DNA of 16,240 bases from JBCCFX01 sp039029515 (GCA_039029515.1 JBCCFX010000074.1:1-16240), one strand, 5' to 3'; numbered from the stretch's first letter, positions 5,378 through 12,837 are shown. The notes: generated by a model from the letters alone, not told the origin. Translations and numbers: made by a program.

Positions 5378-7404
5378 GAGCGGATCTCGGCACCGAGTTG
5401 ATCGGCCAGCGCCGCCATGATGGCGTTCATTGCGCCGTCGGCTTCTTCGTGCCGCAGCGTGCGATCCTCAGCGCGGAAACGCACACGAAGTGTCAGCGAC
5501 TTTCGCCCCTTCGGAATCTGCTTGCCGCGGAAGACCGTCACGAACTCCGTCGCATCCAGATGTTCCGGCTTCAACGACTCGATCAGCGACGCGACCTGCT
5601 GCCAGCGCACGTGCTCATCGATGATCGCCGAGACGTCACGCTCGATCGCCGGGAAGTGGGGCAGTTCGCGCGCCGTCGTGTCCGGTGGGAACGCATCGTA
5701 GTACTGATGGACATCGATGTCCGCGACGAGCACGGGTACCGAGAGGTCAAATGTCATGCGCACATGGTCGGCGACCGTTCCCGCCCAGCCGATCGATGTG
5801 CCGTTCAGGCGAACCTCAGCGCCGGCGTCGAGCCAGGGCAGCGTGTCGATCGGCGCGAACTCGACCGTCGCATCAGGACCGTGCAGAATCTCGCCAAGGC
5901 GCTGGATCACACCGCGCATCGGGCGAATGCCTTCATCGTGTCCGGGCATATCCATCACGAGTCCGAGTCGAATGTGTTCGACGTGCGCATTGCCCTCCGC
6001 GTGAAACGTCGAAGCGCTCTCGAACAGCCGAAGATCATGCACGCCATTGTCTTCGTTGTGCTTACGAACCCGAAGCAGGCTCGGCACGACGGATGGTCGC
6101 AGCACTGGTTCTGACTTCGCACGTTCATCGTCGACGCGCAGTGGGCCGGTGCCCGGCGCGAGGAACGCATCGGCGGCCTTCTCGGAGACAAGCGAATGCG
6201 TGATCGTTTCGACGAAGTCCATGCCGACCAGCGCGTTGTTGATCGCGGTTCGCGCCAATTCGCGCGCTTGCGGTGCGGCGACGCGAATCTGCAGCGTGTC
6301 GGCGATCGGAATGCGATCGAGACCGTACACACGCGCGACTTCTTCAATCAGGTCGACTTCGCGGACGATATCCATGCGATGCGATGGCACCGTGCAGTGC
6401 AGTACGCCGGCCTCGAGTTTCGGCTGAAACCCAAGCAGATCCAGCGATTCCCGCATCGTCTCATCAGCGATCTCAACGCCGAGAATGTCACGACATCGCT
6501 GCGTGCGCATGGTGACGGTGATCGGTGCCGGGATCGCGCTGCCATCTTCAACGACGCCTTCGTACAACTCGCCGCCGCACAGATCGAGGATGAGATGGCA
6601 CAGTCGATCTGCGGCGGCATCGATGCCTGCAGGATGGACGCCGCGTTCGAATCGGTAGCTCGAATCGCTGGCGATGCCGTGTCGACGTGATGTATTACGC
6701 ACGGTGACCGGCGCGAACGTGGCCGCTTCAACGAGGATATCGACCGTCGATTCATCGACTGCGGTGAGCGCGCCGCCTTTGACGCCGGCCAGTGCGACCG
6801 GACGATCCGCATCGGCGATCACGAGATCATCGGTGGTCAGCTTCACTTCGGTTGCGCCTTCTCCCAACGGCAGGAATGGCTCGTCCTTCGTCGCGCGCCG
6901 AATGATGATCTTCGATTCCTTCAGCTTGGCGAGGTCAAACACGTGCGTCGGCTGACCCATCTCAAACAGGACGTAGTTCGTAGCATCAACCAGGTTGTTA
7001 CGCGGGATGTCGCCGCGGGCGCGAAGACGAGCGGCGAGCCAATCCGGCGATGGCCCGACTTTGACACCCTTGATGATGCGCGCGGTGTACCGCGGACAAC
7101 CTTCCTTGTCATCGTTGGTCACAGTGACGACGTCAGCGGCGCGGTTGCCGGTGGGATTGACCGACGTATCGGGTGTCTTGAGCGTCCGGCCGGACAGGGC
7201 GGCGATTTCCCGCGCCATGCCGAGATGACATGTGCAGTCGCCGCGATTGGACGTCATTTCGAAGTCCTGGCGAACGTCGTTGCCGTCCTCCACATCCTCG
7301 CGGTCTTCCAGGGGAAAACCGGCGCGGGTCAGGAGTTCAGCCTGCTCGTCGGCGGAGGCGGGCGGATCGAGATAGTCGTTGAGCCAGACGGTGCTTGCGT
7401 ACAT
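5374..7404 (-). CDS. pheT: Phenylalanine--tRNA ligase beta subunit (short form without EMAP domain)
   Basis: PheT is the beta chain of the alpha2-beta2 enzyme that charges tRNA-Phe; it carries editing and tRNA-binding parts. The protein has 676 residues from the ATG at 7404, giving MYASTVWLNDYL, like the family start MKxSxxWLxxYL. Next comes EMTSNRGDCTCHLGMAREIA, the block that normally follows the tRNA-binding OB (EMAP) domain, so that domain of about 110 residues is missing. B3/B4 editing region follows (YTARII... RRHGIASDSSYRFERG), then B5 with the acidic EVDLIEEVARVYGLDRIP, the core, and a C-terminal FDX-ACB anticodon-binding domain (HFPAIERDVSAII to the end). The open frame upstream to 7581 overlaps the divergent lipoprotein gene and is rejected. 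pheS is not in the window. A TACGCT box lies 9 nt before the ATG; no SD. Confidence 0.96.
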   Translation of the reverse strand: MYASTVWLNDYLDPPASADEQAELLTRAGFPLEDREDVEDGNDVRQDFEMTSNRGDCTCHLGMAREIAALSGRTLKTPDTSVNPTGNRAADVVTVTNDDKEGCPRYTARIIKGVKVGPSPDWLAARLRARGDIPRNNLVDATNYVLFEMGQPTHVFDLAKLKESKIIIRRATKDEPFLPLGEGATEVKLTTDDLVIADADRPVALAGVKGGALTAVDESTVDILVEAATFAPVTVRNTSRRHGIASDSSYRFERGVHPAGIDAAADRLCHLILDLCGGELYEGVVEDGSAIPAPITVTMRTQRCRDILGVEIADETMRESLDLLGFQPKLEAGVLHCTVPSHRMDIVREVDLIEEVARVYGLDRIPIADTLQIRVAAPQARELARTAINNALVGMDFVETITHSLVSEKAADAFLAPGTGPLRVDDERAKSEPVLRPSVVPSLLRVRKHNEDNGVHDLRLFESASTFHAEGNAHVEHIRLGLVMDMPGHDEGIRPMRGVIQRLGEILHGPDATVEFAPIDTLPWLDAGAEVRLNGTSIGWAGTVADHVRMTFDLSVPVLVADIDVHQYYDAFPPDTTARELPHFPAIERDVSAIIDEHVRWQQVASLIESLKPEHLDATEFVTVFRGKQIPKGRKSLTLRVRFRAEDRTLRHEEADGAMNAIMAALADQLGAEIRS

Positions 7405-7413
7405 AGGACGCGC

Positions 7414-7419
7414 AGCGTA
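7414..7419 (-). promoter_or_regulatory. Putative -10 element of pheT (TACGCT)
   Basis: TACGCT preceded by G lies 9 nt before the pheT ATG on the minus strand. Used as a -10 it would give a leader of about 2-3 nt. No SD and no good -35 are visible. Confidence 0.35.
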
Positions 7420-7471
7420 CTCATTCGCGGCCCGGACGCCAACGGGCGGACGCGCGGAATCGGTCACCGGG

Positions 7472-7477
7472 TACACT
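7472..7477 (+). promoter_or_regulatory. Putative -10 element (GGTACACT), leaderless start
   Basis: TACACT within GGTACACTGC ends 6 nt before the ATG of the first lipoprotein gene. GGTACACT also precedes the genes starting at 13839 and 15765 at 6 and 7 nt. No SD is present. It lies back to back with the pheT element in a 79-base divergent spacer. Confidence 0.45.
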
Positions 7478-7483
7478 GCGGCC

Positions 7484-8089
7484 ATGATGCATGTGCGATG
7501 GTTGCTCCTGATCGTCCTGCTCGTTGGCTGTGCCAGCGATCCCGAGCCGGTGTCTGTCGCGTCGGATGATGTCTTCGGCATTGCCCCGCAGGATTTTGCT
7601 TTGGATGTGCTGGTGGCCGCCGGGCCGGATCAGATCGAGTCGCCGCTCGCCCATCGCCGGCCGGGGCGATTTGTGGTCTTTCCCGATGGTGCACTGCACT
7701 TCGGCACCGACCTGCCACCGGCGGCCGATCGGCTGCCGCCTGAACGTCGCGTCCTGAAGCAGGCACAGATGGCACAGTTGTGGGGTCTTCTTGGCGAACT
7801 TGGCCTCGATGCCCCTGATGCTGGCGAGCCGCCCAGGAGCGAACAACTGATCATGGTCGGCGAAGACGAAACCGTGACGCTGATCACCGTGACCGCGGGC
7901 GGCGAGCGCTGGCAGGTCGCGCGCCTTGGTCCCGGCGACACGGATGACGCGGTCGCAACGCCATTGGTGCGCTACCTCGCGTCACTGGCGTGGGCGGCGG
8001 ACATTCCCGAACCGGAACGATTGGTGCGCCCGGTGCGGTACGACTTCGGTCCGGATCCGTATGCGCGATACCGAATTCAACGAAGGTGA
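7484..8089 (+). CDS. Predicted lipoprotein, unknown function
   Basis: The 201-residue protein has a short basic start, a hydrophobic run and the lipobox LVGC (Cys16), so it should be lipidated and attached to a membrane facing the periplasm. The mature part contains VVFPDGALHFG (about 62-72), a stretch predicted to be strand-turn-strand, then a helix KQAQMAQLWGLLGELGLD and a second strand pair with ETVTLITVTAGGERWQV. This order resembles the following gene and, loosely, small inhibitor-like domains such as emfourin; that likeness is a guess. Two ATG codons stand in tandem at 7484 and 7487. The frame is open upstream to 7379, but that part overlaps the start of pheT on the other strand and would bury the signal peptide. 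The next gene starts 5 bases after this stop, so they form an operon. Confidence 0.8.
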   Translation: MMHVRWLLLIVLLVGCASDPEPVSVASDDVFGIAPQDFALDVLVAAGPDQIESPLAHRRPGRFVVFPDGALHFGTDLPPAADRLPPERRVLKQAQMAQLWGLLGELGLDAPDAGEPPRSEQLIMVGEDETVTLITVTAGGERWQVARLGPGDTDDAVATPLVRYLASLAWAADIPEPERLVRPVRYDFGPDPYARYRIQRR

Positions 8090-8094
8090 AATCG

Positions 8095-8598
8095 ATGAAC
8101 CAATTGATGTGGTGTCGCGTGCTGCTGGCCATGTTGACCTGCAGCGCATGTATCGGCGCGACCGGCTGCGCGAGCGATGGCCGCGTGCCGCCCGCGCGCG
8201 GCGACGCCTTCATGGTCGAGATGATGTATCGCGATGACGGGAACGTGATCGCGTTGTATCGCGTCGAAGAAGATGGCACGTTCGGATTTGGCGGCGGCCA
8301 GAATGCACTTGCCGAGCGCATGTCGTACACCACGATTCTCTCCGTCGATGATCTCGATACGCTGCAATTGCGGATCGATGAAGCACGTTGGGCGTACGAG
8401 GACATCGAGTCGACCAACGAGCCGGAAACGCGTCGATATGACATTCGGTACGAGTGGCCAACGGGTTGGGCACGTCACAAGGTGCGCGGTGAATCGCAAC
8501 GTATTCGGCCGGTGCATGATCTGTTGATCGAGTTCTCCGAACGTCGATTGCAGCGTGATCTCGATACGTTGCCGAAGCCCGGTATTCAACGCCGGTAA
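8095..8598 (+). CDS. Predicted lipoprotein, probable distant paralogue of the preceding gene
   Basis: The 167-residue protein has a signal sequence with MNQLMWCRVLLAMLTC and a likely lipobox ATGC at Cys25 (weaker than usual because -3 is Ala). The mature part has VIALYRVEEDGTFGFGGG, then a helix with SVDDLDTLQLRIDEARWAYE, then RRYDIRYEWP and a final helix PVHDLLIEFSERRL. The strand, 'DG', strand, helix, strand order and the C-terminal IQRR are shared with the gene before it. GAAGG overlaps the previous stop and gives an SD 8 nt before this ATG, so translation is likely coupled. Secretion as a lipoprotein is well supported; function is unknown. The pair may be envelope proteins acting together. 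Confidence 0.75.
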   Translation: MNQLMWCRVLLAMLTCSACIGATGCASDGRVPPARGDAFMVEMMYRDDGNVIALYRVEEDGTFGFGGGQNALAERMSYTTILSVDDLDTLQLRIDEARWAYEDIESTNEPETRRYDIRYEWPTGWARHKVRGESQRIRPVHDLLIEFSERRLQRDLDTLPKPGIQRR

Positions 8599-8618
8599 GT
8601 TCCGAGGGTCTGATCAGA

Positions 8619-8677
8619 ACAAATTGCGAGATGCATCTGCGTTGCAGAAATGCAACACGGTCGTTGTGTCAATTTGT
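8619..8677 (+). promoter_or_regulatory. Nested inverted repeats in the leader of the pilin-like gene
   Basis: An outer 8-bp pair ACAAATTG (8619-8626) / CAATTTGT (8670-8677) encloses a perfect 6-bp hairpin GTTGCA-GAAA-TGCAAC (8641-8656) with a GNRA-type tetraloop. It lies in the 148-base gap between the lipoprotein stop and the pilin ATG. There is no U-tract, so it is not a typical terminator. It may be a transcript-end or leader structure, or a protein-binding site. Confidence 0.4.
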
Positions 8678-8746
8678 CGCGACGGCGTGAACCGAAGAAC
8701 CACGCCGGTGCGCGGTCCGTATGTCTTCACAGTATCGGAGGCTTTC

Positions 8747-9550
8747 ATGGCATGTGCATACAGAACTCGACGTGGATTCACGCTGGTGCAATTGACAGGT
8801 GTCATCGTTGGCGTTGGCGTGTTGCTTGTGATTGCGGCGGTCATTCTGCCCGCCTTCAATCGTGGTGGTGGCATGGGTCGGGCTCAATTACTCAGAGAAT
8901 CTGTCCAGTTGTCACACATGTTCTCTGCCTACGCGGTGTATGCAGATGATCACAACGGGACATTTCCGTTGCCGAGCATGATTCGTCGTCAGCCGGTGAT
9001 GGTCGAAGGCACGTCGCTTTGGGTCGACGGTCGTGGCGAGCCAGATGTGACGCAGAACACAACTGCCCGGCTGCATAGTGCGATGGTCATGGACGACTAT
9101 TACACGGCAGACCTGTTGATCAGTCACGCCGAGGTGAGCAAGCGCGTCGTCGAAAAGGTGGATTACAACTATGAATGCTACGCGCCCGTCGAAGGCCGGT
9201 TCTGGGATGACACGCTGGCATGTGATCTGGCCACGGAGTCCCATGTGTCGTTTGCGAACCTCGTGCTGCGCGATCCGGCGCTGACCAAGGCGTGGTGCAA
9301 GACCCGGGGATCGGATCACGCACTGCTGTCGACGCGCGGACCGCGCGATGGTGATGTCGACACATCATCGATCACCAATGAGTTTCACCGACCCCATGAT
9401 GAGTGGGTCGGCAATATCGTCTACAGCGACGGACGAACAGAAGTAGATGGCCGATATGAGAAAATGAGGCAGCTCTTTGCGCCATCAGATGCACAACTCG
9501 GCATCACGACGGCGATGTCCGAAGATGGCGCCACATTGAGTTGGGATTGA
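8747..9550 (+). CDS. Prepilin-like protein (type IV pilin / pseudopilin), paralogue of 55-861
   Basis: The 267-residue protein starts at an ATG with GGAGG 5 nt upstream (8737-8741). The frame is open further upstream but without a better start. The N-terminus is RRGFTLVQLTG: Gly10 is the expected -1 residue for prepilin peptidase, Phe11 is +1, but +5 is Gln15 where nearly all pilins have Glu. A hydrophobic helix follows to about residue 36. The later part has YADDHNGTFPLP, VVEKVDYNYECYAPVE, RFWDDTLA and HDEWVGNIVYSDG; the last is a spaced version of the H-X9-DG signature (10 residues between His and Asp-Gly). The VVEKxDYN, FWDDT and RGPR blocks match the gene at 55-861. The Glu5-to-Gln change may affect methylation or assembly. 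Role beyond being pilin-like is unknown. Confidence 0.82.
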   Translation: MACAYRTRRGFTLVQLTGVIVGVGVLLVIAAVILPAFNRGGGMGRAQLLRESVQLSHMFSAYAVYADDHNGTFPLPSMIRRQPVMVEGTSLWVDGRGEPDVTQNTTARLHSAMVMDDYYTADLLISHAEVSKRVVEKVDYNYECYAPVEGRFWDDTLACDLATESHVSFANLVLRDPALTKAWCKTRGSDHALLSTRGPRDGDVDTSSITNEFHRPHDEWVGNIVYSDGRTEVDGRYEKMRQLFAPSDAQLGITTAMSEDGATLSWD

Positions 9551-9581
9551 GTTCATACGCCGGGGCTACGATTCGCCCATC

Positions 9582-9602
9582 AGCCAACAGCCAAAAGCCA
9601 AC
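9582..9602. repeat. Heptanucleotide tandem repeat (three units)
   Basis: AGCCAAC, AGCCAAA, AGCCAAC stand in tandem in the 51-base space between the convergent pilin and GT2 genes. The last base touches the GT2 stop. A degenerate four-unit version is at 1776-1803. No other structure is seen in this gap except a weak GGGC/GCCC pair. Confidence 0.55.
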
Positions 9603-10633
9603 TACACCCTCGTCACATCACGCATCCCGAGCCGCAACGCAATCGCTTCGGTCACGTAGCCCCACAGTCGGACGTGGTAATACGCGAGCAGGACCGGAAA
9701 TGACTTCGCCGTCTCCAACACCGTCTTGCCCTTGCGCGCGATGTCGTTGTACGTGATCGCCGCCAGCGCGAGCAGCGCCCATGCCGCAGGGACGATCATC
9801 AGCCACCATCCAATCGCGAACGCCAGCGGCAATGCGATCAGCAGCGCGATGTACGTCACGATGAACGGCAGCATGTCGAGGCGTGGCGGCAGTCGATACT
9901 TGTAGACCAGTCGCGCCGCCGATCGACCGCCTCGGACCGCCTGCCGAAAGAACGACCGGCGAGTGTAGTAGTGTTCGTGGAACACCGCGGCATCTGGCGC
10001 GGTCCGCATTCGATGCCCATCCCGTCGAAGCATGATGGACAGACCTTCTTCATCGCCCCGGCCGGACACGGCGGTGTCGACGCGTCCGTCCTTCAGCTTC
10101 GCCGTTTCCGCGCGGTCGTGATCCAGTCGGTACTTCATCAGCAGATCGCGCCGAATCGCCATGTTGCCGGCGACGAGTCGATGCGCCTCACCAGCCGAAC
10201 CCATTCGATGCGTTCCTTTGAACGTCAATTCATAGATGTTCGTCGGTTCCGGGTCGCGGACGAGCCCAGTGACGGCGGCGATGTCCTCCGATGTGAACGC
10301 GGCCATGAGCCGTTCGAGCCAGTCCGGCTCGGCGATGCAATCGCTATCGAGGAATGCGATGAACGAGCCGTTTGCGTCGTCGATGCCGCGATTTCGGCTC
10401 GGATTCGCGCCGAGGTTCGTCTCATTGCGCAACCAGCGGTAGTTCAGGTCCGGATGCGCTTCGCCAAACGCCTGCAGCACGTCCGGCGTGTCGTCGTCTG
10501 AACCATCATCCACCACGATGACTTCCATGGCGCTGTACGTCTGGACGGCAAGGGCATCGAGACATCGACGGATAAGATCCGGCCGATTGCACGTGGGAAC
10601 GACGACGGTGACGAGGGGTGAAGAATCGGTCAT
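9602..10633 (-). CDS. Glycosyltransferase family 2 with C-terminal membrane segments
   Basis: This GT-A fold enzyme is predicted to transfer a sugar from a nucleotide donor to a lipid-linked or membrane acceptor at the cytoplasmic side. The 343-residue protein has TVVVPTCNRPDLIRRCLDAL (9-28), VIVVDDGSDDDTPD (38-51), SRNRGI (79-84) and the metal-binding DxD as FLDSDC (Asp96, Asp98). A further acidic motif GRGDEEGLSIML (about 193-204) matches the usual base-bearing ED region. Two hydrophobic stretches near 255-275 and 278-298 anchor the C-terminus. It is transcribed away from the GT2 at 10685, from a 51-base divergent spacer, and converges with the pilin gene. Donor and acceptor cannot be read from sequence. 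Confidence 0.9.
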   Translation of the reverse strand: MTDSSPLVTVVVPTCNRPDLIRRCLDALAVQTYSAMEVIVVDDGSDDDTPDVLQAFGEAHPDLNYRWLRNETNLGANPSRNRGIDDANGSFIAFLDSDCIAEPDWLERLMAAFTSEDIAAVTGLVRDPEPTNIYELTFKGTHRMGSAGEAHRLVAGNMAIRRDLLMKYRLDHDRAETAKLKDGRVDTAVSGRGDEEGLSIMLRRDGHRMRTAPDAAVFHEHYYTRRSFFRQAVRGGRSAARLVYKYRLPPRLDMLPFIVTYIALLIALPLAFAIGWWLMIVPAAWALLALAAITYNDIARKGKTVLETAKSFPVLLAYYHVRLWGYVTEAIALRLGMRDVTRV

Positions 10634-10647
10634 GGCAGCGCGGCCGC

Positions 10648-10653
10648 ATCATA
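10648..10653 (-). promoter_or_regulatory. Putative -10 element (TATGAT) of the GT2 at 9602-10633
   Basis: TATGAT on the minus strand is 5 of 6 to TATAAT and lies 14 nt before the ATG, implying a leader of roughly 7 nt. No SD is seen. Confidence 0.35.
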
Positions 10654-10657
10654 GCCG

Positions 10658-10667
10658 GTCGCGCGAC
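10658..10667. promoter_or_regulatory. Palindrome GTCGCGCGAC between divergent glycosyltransferase promoters
   Basis: A perfect 10-base palindrome sits between the two putative -10 boxes (10648-10653 and 10670-10675) and would cover the upstream region of both. It could be a shared operator; in GC-rich DNA chance palindromes of this size are not rare. Confidence 0.25.
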
Positions 10668-10669
10668 GG

Positions 10670-10675
10670 TACGAT
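10670..10675 (+). promoter_or_regulatory. Putative -10 element (GGTACGAT) of the GT2 at 10685
   Basis: TACGAT in GGTACGAT lies 9 nt before the ATG at 10685, giving a leader of about 2-3 nt if used. It shares GGTA...T with the elements at 7472, 13846 and 15773. No SD is present. Confidence 0.35.
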
Positions 10676-10684
10676 GCGTGCGCG

Positions 10685-11611
10685 ATGCGAGTCACCATCG
10701 GCATCATCACGTTTCAGCGTCCCGACGGCCTCGCCGCATTGCTGCGCGGGCTGGATCGGTTGACGTTCTCCGGACCGCCGCCGGCAATCGATGTCATTGT
10801 CGTGGATAACGACGCGGCCGCCTCAGCGGAGAACGCGGTTGATGACGCAGGATGGGATATCGCGCTGCCGGTTCGGTACGTCGTCGAGCCTCGTGCGGGG
10901 ATTCCCTTCGCGCGAAATCGTGTGGTGGCCGAAATGGCACCTGATGCGGACATGCTAGCATTCATCGATGATGATGAAGTTCCCGAGGAACAGTGGCTCG
11001 ATGCGCTGATGCAGGCGATGGAGACATTCGACGCCGATGTCGTGGCCGGGCCGACGCTGCGAAGGTTCGACGCGGATACGCCGCGGTGGGTGACCGAGGG
11101 AACCTTGTTCAACCGCAAGCGATACGCAACGGGCGAGCGACGTGATACGGCGGATACCGGCAACGTGCTGACTCGGCGCCGCGTATTCGAGCGATTTTCC
11201 GTGCCATTCGATGAGTCCATCGGTCAGGCGGGCGGAAGCGATCGCGAGTTCTATCGGCGCGTGAACGATGCCGACTTCGTCATCGTGTGGGCCGACGATG
11301 CGATCGTGCATGAACGCGTGCCGCCTGATCGAGCGACGGCGTCGTGGGTGCTTCGACGCGCGCATCACGGCGGGAATCAACTGGCGCATAACGCGCTCTC
11401 GACATCAGCGACGATGGCCGTACGCGGACAACTCTTGCTTCGCGCGATATGGTCGTACATCAAGGGCGTGCTGATGCTGCCGCTCGGACTCGTCCAAGGG
11501 AAGCGCGGTTGGGTTCGAAGCCTGTGGCACCTTTACAACGCCACCGGCGTGCTCGTCGGATTGCGCGGTGCGCGCCTGCATCAATATGAGCGTGATCAAT
11601 CGTCGGAATGA
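10685..11611 (+). CDS. Glycosyltransferase family 2, ExoM/succinoglycan-type
   Basis: The 308-residue GT-A enzyme starts MRVTIGIITFQRPDGLAALL, followed by DVIVVDND (36-43), an ARNR motif (76-79) and AFIDDDEVP with the metal-binding Asp95/Asp97. GGSDREFYRRV near 182-192 is the acidic acceptor-side motif. The overall pattern, with VEPRAGIPFARNR and FIDDDE, is that of ExoM-like beta-glycosyltransferases of exopolysaccharide clusters. A weak hydrophobic patch near 255-270 (SYIKGVLMLPLGLV) may bind the membrane. It is the only plus-strand gene in the cluster. Its stop overlaps the end of the convergent GT4 gene by 16 bases. Exact linkage is unknown. Confidence 0.9.
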   Translation: MRVTIGIITFQRPDGLAALLRGLDRLTFSGPPPAIDVIVVDNDAAASAENAVDDAGWDIALPVRYVVEPRAGIPFARNRVVAEMAPDADMLAFIDDDEVPEEQWLDALMQAMETFDADVVAGPTLRRFDADTPRWVTEGTLFNRKRYATGERRDTADTGNVLTRRRVFERFSVPFDESIGQAGGSDREFYRRVNDADFVIVWADDAIVHERVPPDRATASWVLRRAHHGGNQLAHNALSTSATMAVRGQLLLRAIWSYIKGVLMLPLGLVQGKRGWVRSLWHLYNATGVLVGLRGARLHQYERDQSSE

Positions 11612-12828
11612 CGATTCGATGCCGCTTCGAAGTGCTTCACGAGATCATCGTTCAGCCGGTCAATGTTGAAGTTCGCCTCGACGACATCCGCGCCGGCGCG
11701 GCCCATCGAAGCCCAGACATCCGGCGTTCGGCAGAGCGACTCGATCGCTTCGGCAAGCGATTCGACGTTGCGTTCTTCGACGAGCAGACCACTGACGTTG
11801 TGGTCCACCAGTTCCGGGATGCCGCTGTGCACGGTACTGATCACCGGAATTCCCATCGCCATCGCTTCCATCAGGACGACAGGAATGCCTTCTTTGTCGC
11901 CATCGGCGGCCGTGACGCTTGGTGCCAGCAGGAGATGCGATTCGTCCAGCAGCGCACGAATCTCGGCGTTGGATTTCCAGCCGAGAATCTCCACGCGATC
12001 GCGGACGTTGCAGGCGTCGATCAGTGCTTCGAGTTCGGCGCGCAGTGGCCCATCGCCCGCGACGCGATACTGAATTGGCGATTCAGTCCTGGCGATCGCA
12101 CGAATCGCATACTCGATGCCTTTCTTATCCACCAATCTGGCGATGGAGAGGATCTTGGTCGGCGATGTGTCATCGCGCAGCCGGGGTGTATAGGTGAACT
12201 GTGTTGGATCGATCCCCATGTGATGGACGATCGTGCGTGACGCTGGCGCGCCGAGATCAAGAAGGCGTTCAAGCCAGTGTTCACTGATGGGCAGGAAACG
12301 ATCGCCGGTCGCGAAGAGGTGCTCGTACGCATTGCGTCCAGCCCCGCGCACAGTGCGTGTCATGTCGTAGCCATGAAATGTCGTGAGCAGAGGACCATTG
12401 AGCAGACCAACGTCACGCAGAAAGGTTCCGCGCACGCCATTGGGGCCGAAGTGCGCGTGAATCGCATCGTACGTCTGCGGCGACTTGATGGAATCGGCGC
12501 AGTACAGCAGGTTCAGGTTCTTCGCCTGTCCGCCGTACATCGATGCTCTGAGGCTCCGGAGCGCGATGCCTGGTCGACGCATCATGAGCCGGGCAAACGG
12601 CAATGGGGAACATGCGAGACGCGCGACTGCAGTTGATGGCATCGGTGGGGCAGTGGTGACGTCGAGCAGCTTCAGGCGGTGAACCTCATCGCTGATGTTC
12701 TCCGTATCGCCGGGCCGATCGCCGTAGATGTGGACGTCATGACCGCGCGCCACGAGCCCCGTGATCTGGTTCAGAATGAACGTCGCGGAGAGCGCCGGAA
12801 ATGAAGTGACGAGGTACGCGATTTGCAT
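11596..12828 (-). CDS. Glycosyltransferase family 4 (WcaL/colanic-acid-type)
   Basis: This 410-residue GT-B retaining enzyme begins MQIAYLVTSFPALSATFILN, very like WcaL-type colanic acid transferases. The N-terminal acceptor domain includes DAIHAHFGPNGVRG and LLTTFHGYDM. The C-terminal donor domain starts near 226 with ILSIARLVDKKGIEYAIRA and holds GDGPLRAELE, VEILGW and the EX7E motif in EGIPVVLMEAMAMGIPV, then SGIPELVDHNVSGLLV. Such enzymes add hexoses to lipid-linked repeat units of surface polysaccharides. It starts 9 bases after the stop of the GT2 at 12838-13839 and is the last gene of that operon. Neither SD nor TANNNT element is visible, so coupling to the gene before is likely. Confidence 0.92.
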   Translation of the reverse strand: MQIAYLVTSFPALSATFILNQITGLVARGHDVHIYGDRPGDTENISDEVHRLKLLDVTTAPPMPSTAVARLACSPLPFARLMMRRPGIALRSLRASMYGGQAKNLNLLYCADSIKSPQTYDAIHAHFGPNGVRGTFLRDVGLLNGPLLTTFHGYDMTRTVRGAGRNAYEHLFATGDRFLPISEHWLERLLDLGAPASRTIVHHMGIDPTQFTYTPRLRDDTSPTKILSIARLVDKKGIEYAIRAIARTESPIQYRVAGDGPLRAELEALIDACNVRDRVEILGWKSNAEIRALLDESHLLLAPSVTAADGDKEGIPVVLMEAMAMGIPVISTVHSGIPELVDHNVSGLLVEERNVESLAEAIESLCRTPDVWASMGRAGADVVEANFNIDRLNDDLVKHFEAASNRHSDD

Positions 12829-12837
12829 GGTGGGCGC

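Noticed and set aside
4433..5401. Long plus-strand open frame (322 codons) opposite the cyclodeaminase-like gene
   Set aside because: It is antisense to clear genes on the minus strand, its translation is Arg/His-rich without motifs, and it spans two real genes and their gap.
5119..6114. Plus-strand open frame (331 codons) opposite pheT and the cyclodeaminase-like gene
   Set aside because: A shadow of high-GC coding sequence; the opposite strand encodes conserved PheT blocks throughout.
9561..9578. Degenerate REP copy (GGGGCTACGATTCGCCC) between the pilin and GT2 genes
   Set aside because: Only a 4-bp stem can form and the CTAC lies in the loop, not at the foot.
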